A stretch of 64,000 nt of DNA from Combretum micranthum (taxonomy: Eukaryota; Streptophyta; Magnoliopsida; Myrtales; Combretaceae): the NCBI GenBank assembly GCA_024138025.1, contig JAMXBD010000639.1:62001-126000 (forward strand). Direction: 5' to 3'. The notes below the pieces were generated by a model, which made no database searches, was not told where the DNA came from, and was given only the letters and a program-made list of their open reading frames with translations. Every line of letters begins with the position of its first letter. Position 1 is the first letter of the stretch. The position numbers and the translations under genes are program-made. Below, piece after piece: positions 20,738 through 34,322 of this stretch.

Positions 20738-21509
20738 GGGAGGGGGAGGGGTTCACGCTCGTTCTAAGTGAGGGAGAGAGAGAGAGTTTAAATTTGTTGC
20801 ATAATAAAATTCAATTTTAATAAGTAACTTTAAGTGCTAAGAAAGGTAAGTTTGTGAGGAAGTGATGTAAAATTGTGAGAATAGGTTGTAAGGATATAAG
20901 AATAGAGTATGGGTGGTTGTACATGATGAATAGTGTGGAGGAAAGAAAAAAGTTGATAAGATAAAATTTACCGGTAGTAATGAAAATATGATAAAAAAGT
21001 TGTAATTGTAACTTTTTATAACCCAAAGAATTATATAACTAATATATTTGGAAGTATTATGAAATTACGAATCTAACGGTACGAATATCATATTTGTAAT
21101 ATCCCGAACCCTGGAACATGCTTTTCAAGGTTTGCATCAGATCAAGCTTGAAATAGGTCGAAAATCCACTCATCTGATATTGTTAAGCATCCTAATATTA
21201 ATGCAAGTCAATCTATACTTTCTACTCATATTCCAACTTCTCAGTTTGAAAACACGGAATTAAAGGTCCAACTGCTAGGGTTTTCTAAGGTTTTGTTGAC
21301 TTAGGATTTCCAGTTGACTTTCCGATTTAGGGTTTTATTTTGGTGTTAACTCGTTTCTATTCTTCTGGGGTTTCGTTCTTGGAATTGCGGGACATAGGAT
21401 TTTTAGGTCCGAATGGTCAAAGGGTATTCTTTTAGGGTTTTGGTTTCCGATTTTTAGTTTTCCAAAATTGAACTGAGGTTTGCTAAGAAAATGAGGGTTT
21501 ATAATTACA
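20738..21509 (-). repeat. C-family LTR, 5' portion
   Basis: Read on the - strand this starts TGTAATTATAAACCC at 21509. It matches in inverse orientation 40773-41029 plus 46609-47110, the C-family LTR on the right of the window. It is cut at 20738 by the insertion of element B. The remainder must lie left of the window. It begins with a G-rich run and GA repeats at 20738-20790. Confidence 0.8.
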
Positions 21510-23112
21510 ACCCATAATATCTTTTCAGAAATCTCTCCAAATACATCATTGATAAACTTTAGTTTAACTAGACTATACTTAGAAATAAAAGAAAACAACT
21601 TATCCCATTTGTCCTATAAGCAATCAGCTTCTACACTCTTACCGGTGCCAAACTTCTATAGGTAACTAGCCAAGGTGTAGCGTAAACATGAAAGGACTGT
21701 TGGAGTGTGAGTGAAACAATGAGCTCAGTGAATAACTAAAACTTACCACATATCAAACAAGTTTATTAACAATCATATGAAATGCAACAATCAAGTATAT
21801 GAACTATTACAAGCCTAGTTAACCCAGAAACCAAGGCAGGATAGAGATTTACACCCTCTCATTGAGGTTCAAGGAACACAATACTATGGCCTACCTATCC
21901 AAGAGAGACTAAGCATATAGGAAAACAACAATACTCACTTTGATTATCACTTTAAATTTATCATGTCTTTAACATTTATTTCATGTATTAGCTTTAGAAA
22001 CTTCACTAAGTATAGTCATTTCAAGCAATACTATAAGCGGCATTCTTCATTTACCATTTAGTTCATATGTTATAAGGTAATTTTGTGAATAACTAATAGC
22101 TTCCTTGTCTAGACAAACCAAGCATTACTAGAGATCTGAAACACTAACATGTAATAGCCTAGAACTTACTCAAATGCTGCTTATGCAAATTTCGCAATGC
22201 ATGTTCATTTTATTTATGGTACCAGTAGTTTTTAATCAATTTAAGGCAATCAATCATTACATAGACAAGCAACATGTTATATAAGCAATATGGTCATAGA
22301 TTCTATTTATTATTATCATTAGAATAATTTGGCAATCAATATTTCAAATAGAAAACAATTCCCATAAACCCATATACAAATTCAGGTTATTATCTTTCAT
22401 TAAAGGTTAGCTAAGATACAAAACACACACATGTAATAAGACTGAGTTACTCATTTGCTCATACTGGCTAGTCGTAGTAATCAATGGGAAAATCCTCACA
22501 AGTATCAAGATTACCTATTGAGATGAATAATATATTCATTAATATCACACAAACCATATAATTAAATTCCTATGAATATCTAAGTGTCCTCTATTGATAT
22601 TGGGTTTTCTTTCTATTACTATATTGGTCATTTAATGATCCTATGATAGTATTTAATATTTATTTTCATTTTGCTTGTCTTGACCTTGTTTAGATATTTA
22701 TATACATTTATCGGGTATTTGAAAAATTGATATTTAGTAAGCTTATATTTTTATAGTTATATTATTGCTATTTTTCTATCGTTCTTTATCTGACTCATTA
22801 TAGTAACTCGTATTTATTTACCATTGTTTAGTGTCATCATGTTTCTCTTGGTCTACTTCATATAATTTTCTTATTATGTGTAGGTATCACATTATTAAAA
22901 AATTTAGCTTATTTAAATTTTCATTCTTATGTTTAATTTAAGTATTTTACAATTATTATATTTTATTTTCATTTATAAAGGACATTAATATTAACAATAA
23001 TGATAATAATATTAGTAATATTAATAATGATAATTATAAGGTAATTTGTTAATAATACTAATATTATTTTTCATGATAACTATATTAAAATAGTAGAAAT
23101 CTTAATGAGATC

Positions 23113-23137
23113 AATAATAATAATAATAATAATAATA

Positions 23138-23174
<37 letters not shown>
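23113..23174. repeat. (AAT)n microsatellite
   Basis: About 20 AAT units with one break. Neighbouring sequence from 22980 to 23432 is also AAT/TTA-rich. Confidence 0.95.
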
Positions 23175-23175
<1 letters not shown>

Positions 23176-23395
23176 TCATCAATAGTAATACTCATAATAA
23201 ATAATGTGGATTATAATGATCATTAGTGGTAATAATAACAATAATTGATAATAATAGTAATAATTATTATAATATTAATATTATTAATAACATTACTAAT
23301 AATAACATTTGTAATGATAACAATAACATTAAAATAAGGATTATATTAAAAAATAATAATATTAATAATAATCTGATCAATAATAACAATATCAC

Positions 23396-23432
<37 letters not shown>
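23396..23432. repeat. (AAT)n microsatellite at the left edge of LTR D
   Basis: About 12 AAT units. The matching array on the other side of LTR D begins at 25487, suggesting D inserted into one longer microsatellite. Confidence 0.9.
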
Positions 23433-23434
<2 letters not shown>

Positions 23435-25486
23435 TGTAAAATTTGGAAATAAAGATGAAAATATAATGAATTATGAATCATAATATTATAGATTGAGTTT
23501 AAGGTCAAAACAAGTAAATTGTAGACGTTTAAGTTTGATTGTAGAACAAATGTTGAAGTTTTGGATTTATGCAATTTTTGACAGATTCAATGCAACCATT
23601 TGGAGAATCTACAATGCCGGCATAGAGACGGCGTATGAAAGGAACAATAGTGTCTTTCTTAACACTGGGTGGAACGTAGGTGATGTATACGAGAGTTTTT
23701 TTAACGCGGATAGGAATGCCGCCGGCGTAGGTCATGGATTTGTCAGCGTATGTTGTTGGATCGAAGTTCTGGGAATTAAAGCCTCAATGAACACCACTAG
23801 TGCCATGTATTTTTTGCTAGTGTAGTGTAGTACGCCGACAAGAATTATATGTATGCCCCGTCATAGGTGCCGGTGTATGACCAAATTCTATAAATACGAT
23901 AACGAAAAACGGTTTTTCGATAGAAAATTTGTATCATTTTTTTTCTTTCGTCAAAAAGGGTTTTTGAGTGTTCTTAGAGATCTAGGTTGGAGAACCATCA
24001 AAGTGTGATTTTAATCCAAATAAGGGATCTTAACTTTCTCCTATGAATTATATACGAATTTGTATGAGTTTTCTTAGGGCTTTATTGGATTTTCATGAAG
24101 TTTTTTGGAGAAAAACCCTAACTTTGTGTGGAATCCGAAATTTTGAGAAAAGAATTCGGGTTTGGTGATTCAAGCGAGTAAGTAAAATCTTTAAACGTAA
24201 AGATTCAATAAAGATACATAGTTGATATGAATGTAATTGTTCTTGTTGTTATGACTATTAGGGTTTTGGAGGATTATCGAGTTTTGTAGATTGTTATGGA
24301 AGATTGATCGGGTTAGATGGTCCAACTTGGTGATTTTCGTTCTTATCTGTTATATATATGTATGTTGTTGGTAGGAATTTGGAGATTTAGGTTGTTGTTG
24401 TATTGTTAAAATTGATTGAAGTGTTGTGGAGATTCGAGATATTTGGCTATGGTTGAGTGTTGTCAATAAAGGATTTTTAGGAGATTCAGATTAGAATTCT
24501 GAAACTGAGAAAGCTACGACCAATCCTTGCTTTTTATTTTTGCTTGTAAGTTTAGTATTGATTGTATGGTTATAGGAACATAATTTCATAATAAATCTAA
24601 TTATATTCGGTTTAATAATTATCGGTTTGGTTGTGCTTAGCTTTGACCAGTAAAGACCTGGCAGACACTGATATTAGTGAGGCACCCTGATGATCTTGGT
24701 GTGAGGTTGTCCTAGTGGACTCGGGCCTTCATATGATTCTGGTAGAATTAAGTGTTTTGGATTCGGGGTGTTTGGGGAGTACCCCTCATTTATATATGTA
24801 TATGATTATTATTTTCAAAAGTTGTATGATTTTCAATGAAGTCTGAATAACTCTGAGTTTGGGATTAGAGTATACCTAATATTGGACAGTGTTGTTTTGG
24901 TGGCTTAAGAAAGATAATAATAATATGATTGTTTGCATTAGCTTAAGTTGCATGAATTATATGCATCTTGTATATGCATATTCATTTGTTTTTGGATTGG
25001 AGTTATTGCACTGGGCGTCGCCGCTCATTCTTTTAAATTTCAGGTACAAGTGAAGAGGATATAATATATGATCTTTCTAGATATGAATTATTCTTTAATA
25101 ACGGGGATGGCGATAGTGGACCCAACTACCCAGCCAAGAGCTAGTCTTTAGATATTAGGATTTCTAAAGAAAAGACATGTTTAGATCTTTTCAAGTTGTA
25201 GTTGGATGTTTAGGTTGGTTTCAATGAAAAGATTTTTGATGTAAATAGTTTTTAGTTTCTGCTGAATTTGTTGGCTATGTGATGCTGACTTGGATTTTAT
25301 GCTTGAACCAGGAATTCATATTCTATGAGATATATGTTTTTAGTTTAAACAGGTTTCGTATCATGTGAGATACTCTATGTGTGTTTACAGGTGAATTATG
25401 CATTATTATGGATATTAGAGCCTTTGCATGTCCTGTATAAGAGAGGATACGTGGCGGTTGCAATGCCTTCAGGTTAGGGCGTTACA
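23435..25486 (+). repeat. D-family LTR, probably solo (about 2.05 kb)
   Basis: The right end is clear (GGGCGTTACA at 25486, followed by a new AAT array). The left end is set at TGTAAAATTTGG directly after the other AAT array, and is uncertain by tens of bases. It holds a TATAAATAC box near 23890 and a late block (25080-25130, GGGGATGGCGATAGTGG) shared with the D-like LTR at 58726-59218. The first third (23590-23870) carries repeated GCCGGC/GGCGTA motifs. No PBS, PPT or coding domain. An AAT target makes a 5-bp duplication impossible to judge. Confidence 0.6.
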
Positions 25487-25532
25487 ATAATAATAATAAT
25501 AATAATAATATAATAATAATAATAATAATAAT
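25487..25532. repeat. (AAT)n microsatellite at the right edge of LTR D
   Basis: About 15 AAT units with one break, mirroring the array at 23396-23432. Confidence 0.9.
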
Positions 25533-27174
25533 TTTAAATTTTAATTTTAATTTTGGAACTAAATAAGATTTTAATTTAATTTTTTTTATTTGTGGCTGAG
25601 AGAAACACAGCTTGGTACGCAGTCGTATTCTAGCCGTGTTTCTCTGGAATTCATGCAGTAATGAATTCCATGTTGAAAGGTACACACGAAGATCCACGCA
25701 TGTGTTCTTGCTGTGCTCTTATAGAAATGGGTACTATTCATCTTCCTCGTCGCGTTGATCAGATTTTCTCCCATTTTACATGTTAAAATAATTTCTAAAA
25801 TCTTCTTAAGTGTTTCTACACATTATATATACATATATATTAACTCATAACATAATAACATGCATATAATTCTTGATTTTCGAAATTAAATAATCTAACT
25901 AGAGTTTTTCAAATTTACCTTGTTGAAGCTTGATATAGGTGTTTTAGGTTTGTTCTTGGGTTGGTTTTGATCTTAAGATTGTCAAAACATGGTTTAGGAC
26001 ATTGTTTTATCAAAGAACTAACTTAAAACGTATTACTTACCTTGTTTGTTCTTTTCCAAGCTTGAAGAGGTGTTTTAATGGAGGTTGTGTTTGTGTTTGA
26101 GTTGGTTGCTGTTATTTCTTGAATCTACCACGGTGAAAGGCCTGGGTTTTGTTTGTTTTTGTTCCAGTACTGAGTGTATGTTTTATGTGTATTAATATTT
26201 TGTTTTTAAGCTCATTAAGAAGTGTTTTATATATGGATGTTTTGGAGGACGAAAATGCAACAATCCATGTCATGAATTTGTCTAGATTTCTCCTGAATTT
26301 GTGTGAGTTTGTTATGTGTTTGTGTGCTATAATTAATGAGATACTAAGTTGGGTTGTTTTGATTGCTATAAGTGTTGAAATCGTTGACTTTTTAAAAGAT
26401 GTTTTGTGCAAATTGAAGGGAAAAAATCAGCTTGCAATTTTTTGAGAACATCCAAGCCATTTGTATGTGTAAATTGGCACCGAATATTGACTAAATTTTG
26501 AAAGGAAAATATTATAAAAATGTTTAGTTAATAATTATCTAAGTTTTAGGATAGTTAATTAAGCTAAACGGGTACAAATATGACAATTATTTAAGAATTT
26601 TATCTTTAGAAATTTATATAGAGTTCTACGAATTTTCTAGAATATTATTGAGTTCAATCTTTAAGTTTAAAGTTTACGCGATTAACTATTTTTAGGTTTT
26701 ATCTCATCCGATTAGGGTTTTCTAAGCTTAATAAGTCAATTTTTATTTTAGGCTTTAATAGCTTAAAAATACCCTAATTAAAACAATGGTGTGATCCAAA
26801 TATTTATTTGGAGTCTATATTATTAGTTATGCATCTGTTTATGTTTTATTGTGTACTTATAACCCTAACGGTTTATCTTTAGGTTATCGTTTTCTAACTA
26901 TAAGCGTAATTGATTGTTTATTCTCTACCACACTTAATATCTTAGCCAACTTATTCTCATATCTTGAATTTTCGATACCCACTATGAAGCCTTATTAGTA
27001 GTATTTAATACTGTCTAGGAATCTTTGTTTTGGGGTTTAAAACTATATTTAGGCTCATTACTATTCATATTTCTATTCTAATGTCTTTATTGAGTTCAAT
27101 ACTAACTATCCATTTTCTATATTTATATTTTTATCTATTTTTATTGGTATGAAAAAAAATTCTTGAGGTTTACA
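25533..27174 (-). repeat. J LTR, 5' part
   Basis: Read on the - strand it starts TGTAAACCTCAAG at 27174, with an AACCCTAATCGG block about 470 bases in, as in other LTR starts here. It interrupts the gag region of element E; the flank on the right is ACAGC. A strong splice-donor-like sequence on the - strand (ACAAG|GTAAGTAAT) lies at 26040/26041, and a second at about 25919. A pair of adjacent hairpins lies at 25599-25669. Two open frames of ~98 codons overlap here on opposite strands and look spurious. Confidence 0.65.
25599..25669. repeat. Two adjacent perfect inverted repeats
   Basis: AGAGAAACAC at 25599-25608 pairs with GTGTTTCTCT at 25636-25645. GGAATTCAT at 25646-25654 pairs with ATGAATTCC at 25661-25669. 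The two hairpins abut with no gap. The sequence is also GC-richer than its surroundings. Confidence 0.8.
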
Positions 27175-27700
27175 ACAGCCACAGGTTTTGTATAGAGAAA
27201 GTCATCCTACAAATGTTCTGATTCAAGAGTAGGCAACATGGACACATGGCCATAGATTGAAAGGAGCTTAATAAGCCAAAAGATCTAAGGATTCAAAGAG
27301 GCCGACCTCAAGGTAGTGGTCAAGGACAGAGAGCACCAGCCAAGGTTTATGCCCTTCAGCATAGGGATACATCTATTGTAGGTATGCTCCTATAATCCTA
27401 CATAGCGCTTATGTACTCTTTGATACTGGTGTAAGTTTTTACTACATCTCTAAATCGTTTGTGTTTGTATGTGGTGTGTATGTTGAGTATATGTTTAAAT
27501 GCTTGTTTATAAATACACCATCTGGGAGTGGAACCATGTTAAACATGATTTATAGGAATATGGATGTGGAGATAGAGGGTAGACATCTACCTATAGACAT
27601 GGTCGTGTTAGACATGGTAGATGTCGATGTGATCTTGGGAGTAGATTGGTTAGTAAAGTACCATGTTGTGATTGGTTGTCATAACCTAGTAGTGGAGTTT
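27175..27700 (+). pseudogene. Element E gag C-terminus and protease, degraded
   Basis: A remnant of a degraded zinc knuckle (a GH-containing block near 27250) is followed by GRPQGSGQGQ and KVYAL, typical of the chromovirus Gag end, at about 27300-27360. After a one-base frame change the protease begins with LFDTG near 27420, then IEGRHLPIDMVVLDM and VILGVDWL near 27640. The open part is 27461 to 27700. The frame is cut at 27700 by the solo LTR of family A and resumes at 36162, the two sides sharing AGTTT. There is no room or need for an intron between Gag and protease here, unlike element A. Stops upstream show it is an old copy. Confidence 0.85.
27696..27700 (+). repeat. Target-site duplication AGTTT (left copy)
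   Basis: AGTTT immediately left of the A-family solo LTR. The identical 5 bases recur at 36162-36166 directly after it. Confidence 0.9.
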
Positions 27701-30412
27701 TGTCACGCCCCAACGGGTACCCTAAACGTGATAGTCCGCCACACTCAATATTAAAGCTTAAGTATGACAACCTTAGTCATTCCCAAAAGCTTTTATATTA
27801 AGTGTAAGGTGTACTTTCACAACATTAGAGGACCATGTATGGAATTATGAAGTTTAAGAAGATATAAATAACACATTTAAGAAAGAGGACTCATAATAAT
27901 CGTTCATTCATATCAATGACTTTACAAACTTAGGGACATATCCCCTTGATCACTAATCTATTACATGAGTATTTATACATCAATACTAATGCTACACTTT
28001 ATCTATATTTCTAGTATCCAAAAGAGATTACTTGCCCGCAGGGTCCTCGTGGCCTTAACCATAAGTAGGGAAACTGCAAAAGATGTCTATTGGGGTATAA
28101 GGTAATAGGCTTAGTGAGATCTATTTCCATAAATAACTTCTTGTAACAAGATTCAAACAAGTTGATTAATCAAACATATGTAATGCAACAAACACGTAGG
28201 CAAACAAGCATATAGTTTTCCGAGAACTATATGTTGAATGGATTTGTGCCCTACATTCGAGGTTTGGTGATATATAACCTCAATTCAAGTAGTTTTAATT
28301 AAAAAGTTTTCATGCTCGCGAGCACTCATCGCCAAGCATTCCGAATCTACTTGATTGACCTTGCTTTCGGATCTTCCGCCAAGCATTTTCCATTAAGCCG
28401 CCAAGCAATCGCTTTCGGATCATCCGCTAAGTATTGCTTTCGACATGAGCTTACTATCCTTCTCACCCATGTATAATAACCCAAAATGCAATGTGACTCA
28501 CTTCGTGGTATGCATGAATCATATATTTATAAAATCATAGCATAATTATTTTTAAATTTAGGGCGATCAAGGAATTTCATACAAATCAATACTATACTAA
28601 AAAATCATTTAGAACAATTCCGACTTCGATATTCTTTAATAATTCATTCAAGGAATTATTTAACATACACATCGGTTTATCTTTTCCTAATTCTAATACA
28701 ACTAATTTACAAGCACAACAAGTATATCATTTAATGGAAATAAACTCACGATGCTATGTTGACTATTCCTAGGTGGATGAGTCGTTCACACACTCCACTT
28801 AGTCGTAATAATCCTCGGGGCAAAGGAATCCTTCCTCGGGTCACTTAACCAAAGAAAATACCCATAATAAGTATTTCTTGATGATTTTCTTGAAATTTGA
28901 CAAAACAATATTAAAAGAACGTTAAAGTTCGTATAAAGGAATGTTCCAACTTAAAATGACCATAACTTGGTCATTTTAACTCGGAATCACGCATATAATA
29001 TACCGATTTCTATCTACTCGAAAAGATCTACCCATTTTCAAAATTACTTTTAACAAACAAGGTCATATAGGCCTCGAAACAGTGGTGAAAAAATTCACCA
29101 CGAATTTTCCAACACAAAACAACTTTGGTTCAAGAAATCAAGATTTGCTTGATAAATACTTAGTTATCTATATAGTTGAATTTTTTTTTATAACTATATA
29201 ACTCATATTTAAGCATGCTCAAATGTTTTGTTGTCCAATTATTTTTCTTGGGTAGAACAATGTTGGAAGAATATAGTTTTCGAAAATTTGTTTTTGTAGA
29301 TTTTCTGAAATGAGTACCTTGTTTCCTTTGTTTTCTAGAAAGGCTTTACGTTGGTTTTATTATTTTTCCTAAGTAACTTTTTGAAAATAGATTTTCTATT
29401 TTCTAAGTTTCTACTATTTTAGAAAATACACTATTCTTCCTATTTATTTTTCTTGTACAAATTTCCTTTGTCTATTTGTTTTGCAAAAATCTTTACTTGA
29501 GATTTCTCATTCTTTCCTCATATCTTATGTTTTTCATAAAATCATCCATGCATGAAAATTTATTTTCTTCATAAAAACAATGTGGAACAATTAAGAACCT
29601 TTTTGTAGTAAAACTAGTTTCTAAAATCTTATTGACTTCCACTCATAGCTTGAAAAGGAATAACGTTATTTTTGTTTTCAAACCATAGATTTTCTTTGCC
29701 TATTTGTTTGTAAAGGTCTTTACTTGAAAATTCCTTAGCCATTCATCTTATTTATCTTTATAAAAAGAACCGTTTTTGTATCAACAAATATTTTCTTTAA
29801 AAAATCAAGGTGGAATAATAAAGGTTTAAGTAGCTTTTTAAATTAAAAGTAGTTTCTAAAATTATAGTGAGTTCTTTTTATAACTTGAAAAGGAATGAGT
29901 TTATTTTTGTGATCTTATAGATTTTATACTTTACATAAACTTATTTCTAAGTAACAAAATTCTTCTTTTGTTTAATTATTTTTATAAATTAAAATTTTTG
30001 GACAACAATCTAAATGAACATGATTATGAGAATAATAAATAACAAAATAACATAAAACATAAATAATAAAGTCAAGTATTAGAGTCTTAGCTTTTTCAAG
30101 GCTCCCGAGACTAAGAAGTAGACTAGTCCCAAAACAAAAATAAAATGAAAGAAAGAAAACTTGTTTTGACTTGATGAGGATAAGTCTAAGACTAGAGACT
30201 AGTCTTAATTCAACAAGGAATAAATAAATAAATTACAATTGAATAAATAAATAAATTGCTTTGCGTGAACTAAATAAATTGCAAGTGAGCTTATATGCTC
30301 TAAAGAATATGTATATATATATATAGATAATAATATATTAACAATAATAAACAACATAAACATAAATGGATTGGCATGAACATGAACAAGAACAATACGT
30401 GAACATAATGTA
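27701..30412 (-). repeat. A-family solo LTR, left segment
   Basis: It begins TGTCACGCCCC on the + strand, the reverse complement of the A LTR terminus. With 35166-36161 it makes one LTR of about 3.7 kb, related to but diverged from 8052-11317. It is interrupted at 30412 by the mosaic LTR. The segment 28330-28440 holds a short array of CCGCCAAGCA-like units. No gene. Confidence 0.9.
30408..30412 (+). repeat. Target-site duplication ATGTA (left copy)
   Basis: ATGTA directly before the LTR start at 30413, repeated at 35166-35170 directly after the LTR end. Confidence 0.9.
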
Positions 30413-32367
30413 TGTAAGCCCCGGAAAATTTCAGTAAATAATTTCAAGATGAACTTCGAAAATAAACCCTAAAAATCACTCCAAATTAAAACCAAACTTT
30501 GAACGAGTCCCGAAATATAAACGAAAGTAAAATTCATTAGTCATGAGAAAATCTAAAAATAAATAAGACTACAAAAGTCCTTAAGTCCAAAAACCATTAC
30601 GTAAGATAAACTGCTTACCTAATCTATAATTCATAAAAATATAAAAACACAGTGATAATTTGCTAAAAAGCAAGTTAATCCATAACATGACAATTTGAAG
30701 GATCAGGAAATCACCAAAGGCCAATTCCATAATAGGCTTTGGCACGATTAAGAAAACTTTATCTGCCAATAATAAAATATAGACTTTGAAATTCCCCAAA
30801 CGACCAGACTAATAATCCTAAGAGACGGAAATCACAATAAAGCCCTAACGATCAAATCAAACTCAAGAATCATAGAACGAGTAGAAATTGAAATCTCGTA
30901 ATCTTAAGAAGGAAGAATTCAAGAAACAAATAACAAATTTAATAATCCTTAAGTTAACCAATTGTTCATAAAACCTTAAATCGAAGCAAAAATAAATTCG
31001 AAAAACAAAACACTATGAAGATCCTTTTTCAAAGCAAATTATAAAAATCAAGATTTCCCAAAATCATTCCAAAAATCGATATTTGACTCAAACTCAAGAA
31101 AATCATATCTGTAACCATTACCGATATAACTCCGGATATAATAATTCAATTCAGGGTTGAAAGCAGTAAGAGATATTAAATACTTATAAAAATAAAATTT
31201 AAAATAAATTTCTCAAACTAAATACGTTGTATAAACAGAAAATCTCAGTTTCCAATTGGCAAAGGTCTAAACCGGAAAATCATCCGGAAACCCTAACCGG
31301 AATACAATAGTTAAGTCCGGCAATCTAGCGCCCCTAACCCTAGAGCCGAGGTGTAGTTTAAATAAGTAGAATAGCTCGTAGTAATATAAGTTCGTTTAAT
31401 TATCAGATTGGTAAATTTTTGACCTATCTCGAACCCGTTCGGATACAGACTTTGAAAAGCGTGTCCCGGGGCTCGAGATATCAAAAATACATTAGTACCG
31501 TTAGACTCGTAATTTTATAAGATTTCTAAATATATCAGTTATATAATTTTTCGGGTTATAAAAGTTACAGTTATAACTTTTTATCGTATTTTCATTTCTA
31601 CCGGTAATTGATTAGTCTTTTGCACTATTCATTTTATTTCATTACACAATTTTATTATTATTATTTTTTTATAATGTATACCCGGGTTTCCTAGTAATCA
31701 AGTAAACTTCGAAAACCAGAAAATGAAACCCTAAACCGTTTAGTTCAAGCTTTGTGAGAAAGACTTAGAAACCCAAATTCCGGCTTTTCCATGGTTTCCA
31801 AATAAGAAACTTTTATAAGAAAATTAATTTTGAATATAGTTCTTGATTATATTTCAAACCAAAAAAATCAATTTTAGAAAATTTCAATTCCGGGTCATCC
31901 CGAGACCCATTATAGAAAAGCGTGCCCCGAAATAGAATTTCAAAAATACTTATGAATACACATTTGAATCGAAATAAAATAAGGATTTCAAAAATACATT
32001 TTTCATAATTTTCCGGTTACGAAAAATACAGTTATAGCCTTTTTATTCGTATTTCCTTACTACGAAAATCAAATTGTCTTGTCTACTATTCCTCACTATT
32101 CACAAGTACCACCTAGTCTACCTATTAGCACACTCTACAAATTCAACCCTTACCATCACTCAAATCAATTCTTTTCTCCATAAACTTTTGTCCCTTAACT
32201 TTCCTTACAAGTTATACACTTACAAACATCAAGTTAAATCAATCAAAACAAAAATTTTGAAAATCAAACTTCCTCCCCCTTGATGAATAGTGACCGGCGA
32301 AAATGGCCCCCCCTCCATGCTCCAATTTGCAATTTTTCTTTCTCCATTTAACCTAATTCCATTTAAT

Positions 32368-32375
32368 ATATAAGC
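32368..32375 (+). promoter_or_regulatory. TATA-like box of the mosaic LTR
   Basis: TATATAAG in an AT-to-CT transition, followed by a long CT-rich stretch and a CA run. It occupies the same relative place as the TATA box of LTR F near 52320. It is predicted from pattern only. Confidence 0.45.
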
Positions 32376-34322
32376 TACTTTTTCTTTCTCTCACTTCATT
32401 CTTTCATTTTCAAACTTTCTAAAAGGTAAAACACTCTCTTTTTCTCTCCTCTCCACTCCCCCTTCTTCCCTTTGGCCGAGACCTCCATGGCCTTCCCCCA
32501 CACACACACACACTTGTTTTCCCTCTCTTTTATCTCCTATTTTACTCTATGTAAAAGAACTTTTACTCCTTCTACTCATAGATCCTTGTAATGGCTAGGT
32601 CATTCTTGGATATTTCCAACTAATGTCCCCATGATCTCTTGATAGGGACAAGGAAATATCAAAACAAGAATACCAAACCATCACAACGTAGATCTTGTAT
32701 TTAAAGGAGCTTTCATGCCAAAAGCTTTATGAGTTTTCATCAAAAAGTGTTTTGAACAAAAGATCTTTTATAAAAATATAGTTTTTATGTTTTCAAACCT
32801 ATTTAAGCATTTCATATAGTAGATCTATCATTTTACTACTCATATTCATGTAGACATTTAAGATCTCATCTTTATTTTGAGTTTATGTGCATTCATAGTC
32901 TTTAATGTTTTTGCCCTTAGTAAATAACCTTCCTAGTATATAGATCTATAGGTAGATGAGTTTAAAAACCCTTTTATCAACTTCTAAACATGTATTTTAC
33001 AAGAAAAATGAAATCTATAGGTGATAGATAATGTTTAGCAATATTTTTCATGGATCTAAATGTTTTTACTAAGGAAAATAGTTGAAAACAAGAGATGAAG
33101 TCTAAAAGAAATTTAGAGTTAAAAGTCTTAACAACCAAATTCGTAATAATGGATAGATGGCTAGAAAACACTATTTTTCCAATTTCAAAAAATGGTATTT
33201 TCTTAAATAAATGGAGTCCTTAGGATATAGGTATAATAAACACTTAAAGTTTTAAGTATAAAATACATTTTTCCTAAAGGAATCAACTTAAAAATGGAAT
33301 TTTCTAAATTCGGATTTTTGGAAACCTCCTAGTAAAGGACTCACTTAAAAGTTTATAAATGAAGATTTTATTTAAGAAATAAAGGCCTTAGGATATAACT
33401 AATATGAGGGTCAAAATTCTTTAAGCAAAATAGAGTTTTCCTAAAAGAAAATTCTTATAATAAGTAAGTGTGACCAAGTGTAGTAAACTTACTTGTTAAA
33501 CAATAGCATGAAATGATTTTCTAGGAAAAAGTTTATTTAAATTCTTTAAATCTAAAAAGTTATAAGACCTTAGACACTTAAGAGTTCATATCATGACATT
33601 CATGATAGGGAAAATCATTGCCATGGCATCTAGTTTCATTTTGTATTTAGGAATCTCAAGTACATTCATGAAAACCGCATTTTTGGAATCAATATACCCG
33701 CTGTATAGATCTGATCCCTCATTTCTGAGGCTTAGATATTTTCAAAACTTGATTTAAACTTCATATTTAGAAAGCTCTTCCGAAGTAGATAGAAATCGAT
33801 ATAAAATTTGCGAGATTCCGAGTTAAAATGACCAAGTTATGGCCGTTTTAAGTTGGAATTTCCGCTTAGAACGCGAATTACGAATTTGATAGTTCGTAAG
33901 AAGTCGTTGGATTAGATTGAGTTGAAATACTTATTAGAGTATTTCTTCCTTTTTAGGTAATCCCGAGTTCGACGATTCCCTACTACCGGATTATTATTAC
34001 TAGAAGACCGGTGATCCAATGGCCGTGTGAGTTTTTCTTCCCGATTCATTTATTGTTTGTGCTTGTAAAGTAATGCACTAGAATGTAGGACAAATGAATG
34101 GAATATGAATAATGGGGAATGATGGGAAATTATATGTTGATAATGATGTGAGAACTCAAATTAAGAATATCGAAACCGGGTGATAAACTTTGGTTGTGTA
34201 GTTAGCTATGATGGATTGTCTGAAAATTTGTTTGATCGCCTAAGTAAAATGGCTTAATCAACTACTTGGACTAATGCTAAATTGACATGTGCATATCACA
34301 AGGGGAAGGAGCATTAGCATTT

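Larger units (their letters stand above)
21510..23434 (-). repeat. J LTR, downstream part (old, diverged)
   Basis: No gene. Around 21700-22520 the sequence has features found in the R/U5 part of other LTRs here when read on the - strand: a GAGCTCAGTGA-type block, a 'pyrimidine-CCTC after ATTTAC' block and an ACTCAGT/GAGTAAC block. From 22600 it becomes extremely AT-rich and ends in AAT microsatellites (23113-23174 and 23396-23432). I read it as the continuation of the LTR that resumes at 25487 and ends at 27174, interrupted by D. The left limit is the C insertion. Confidence 0.5.

Noticed and set aside
23226..23483. Open frame rich in Asn and Ile
   Set aside because: It is the translation of AAT microsatellite and flanking AT-rich DNA; no real protein content.
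23493..23825. 110-codon + strand frame in LTR D
   Set aside because: It translates the GCCGGC/GGCGTA motif island; no domain and a shadow frame on the other strand.
26112..26445. Overlapping ~98-codon frames on both strands
   Set aside because: They overlap each other in opposite directions within an LTR and show no domain; chance frames.
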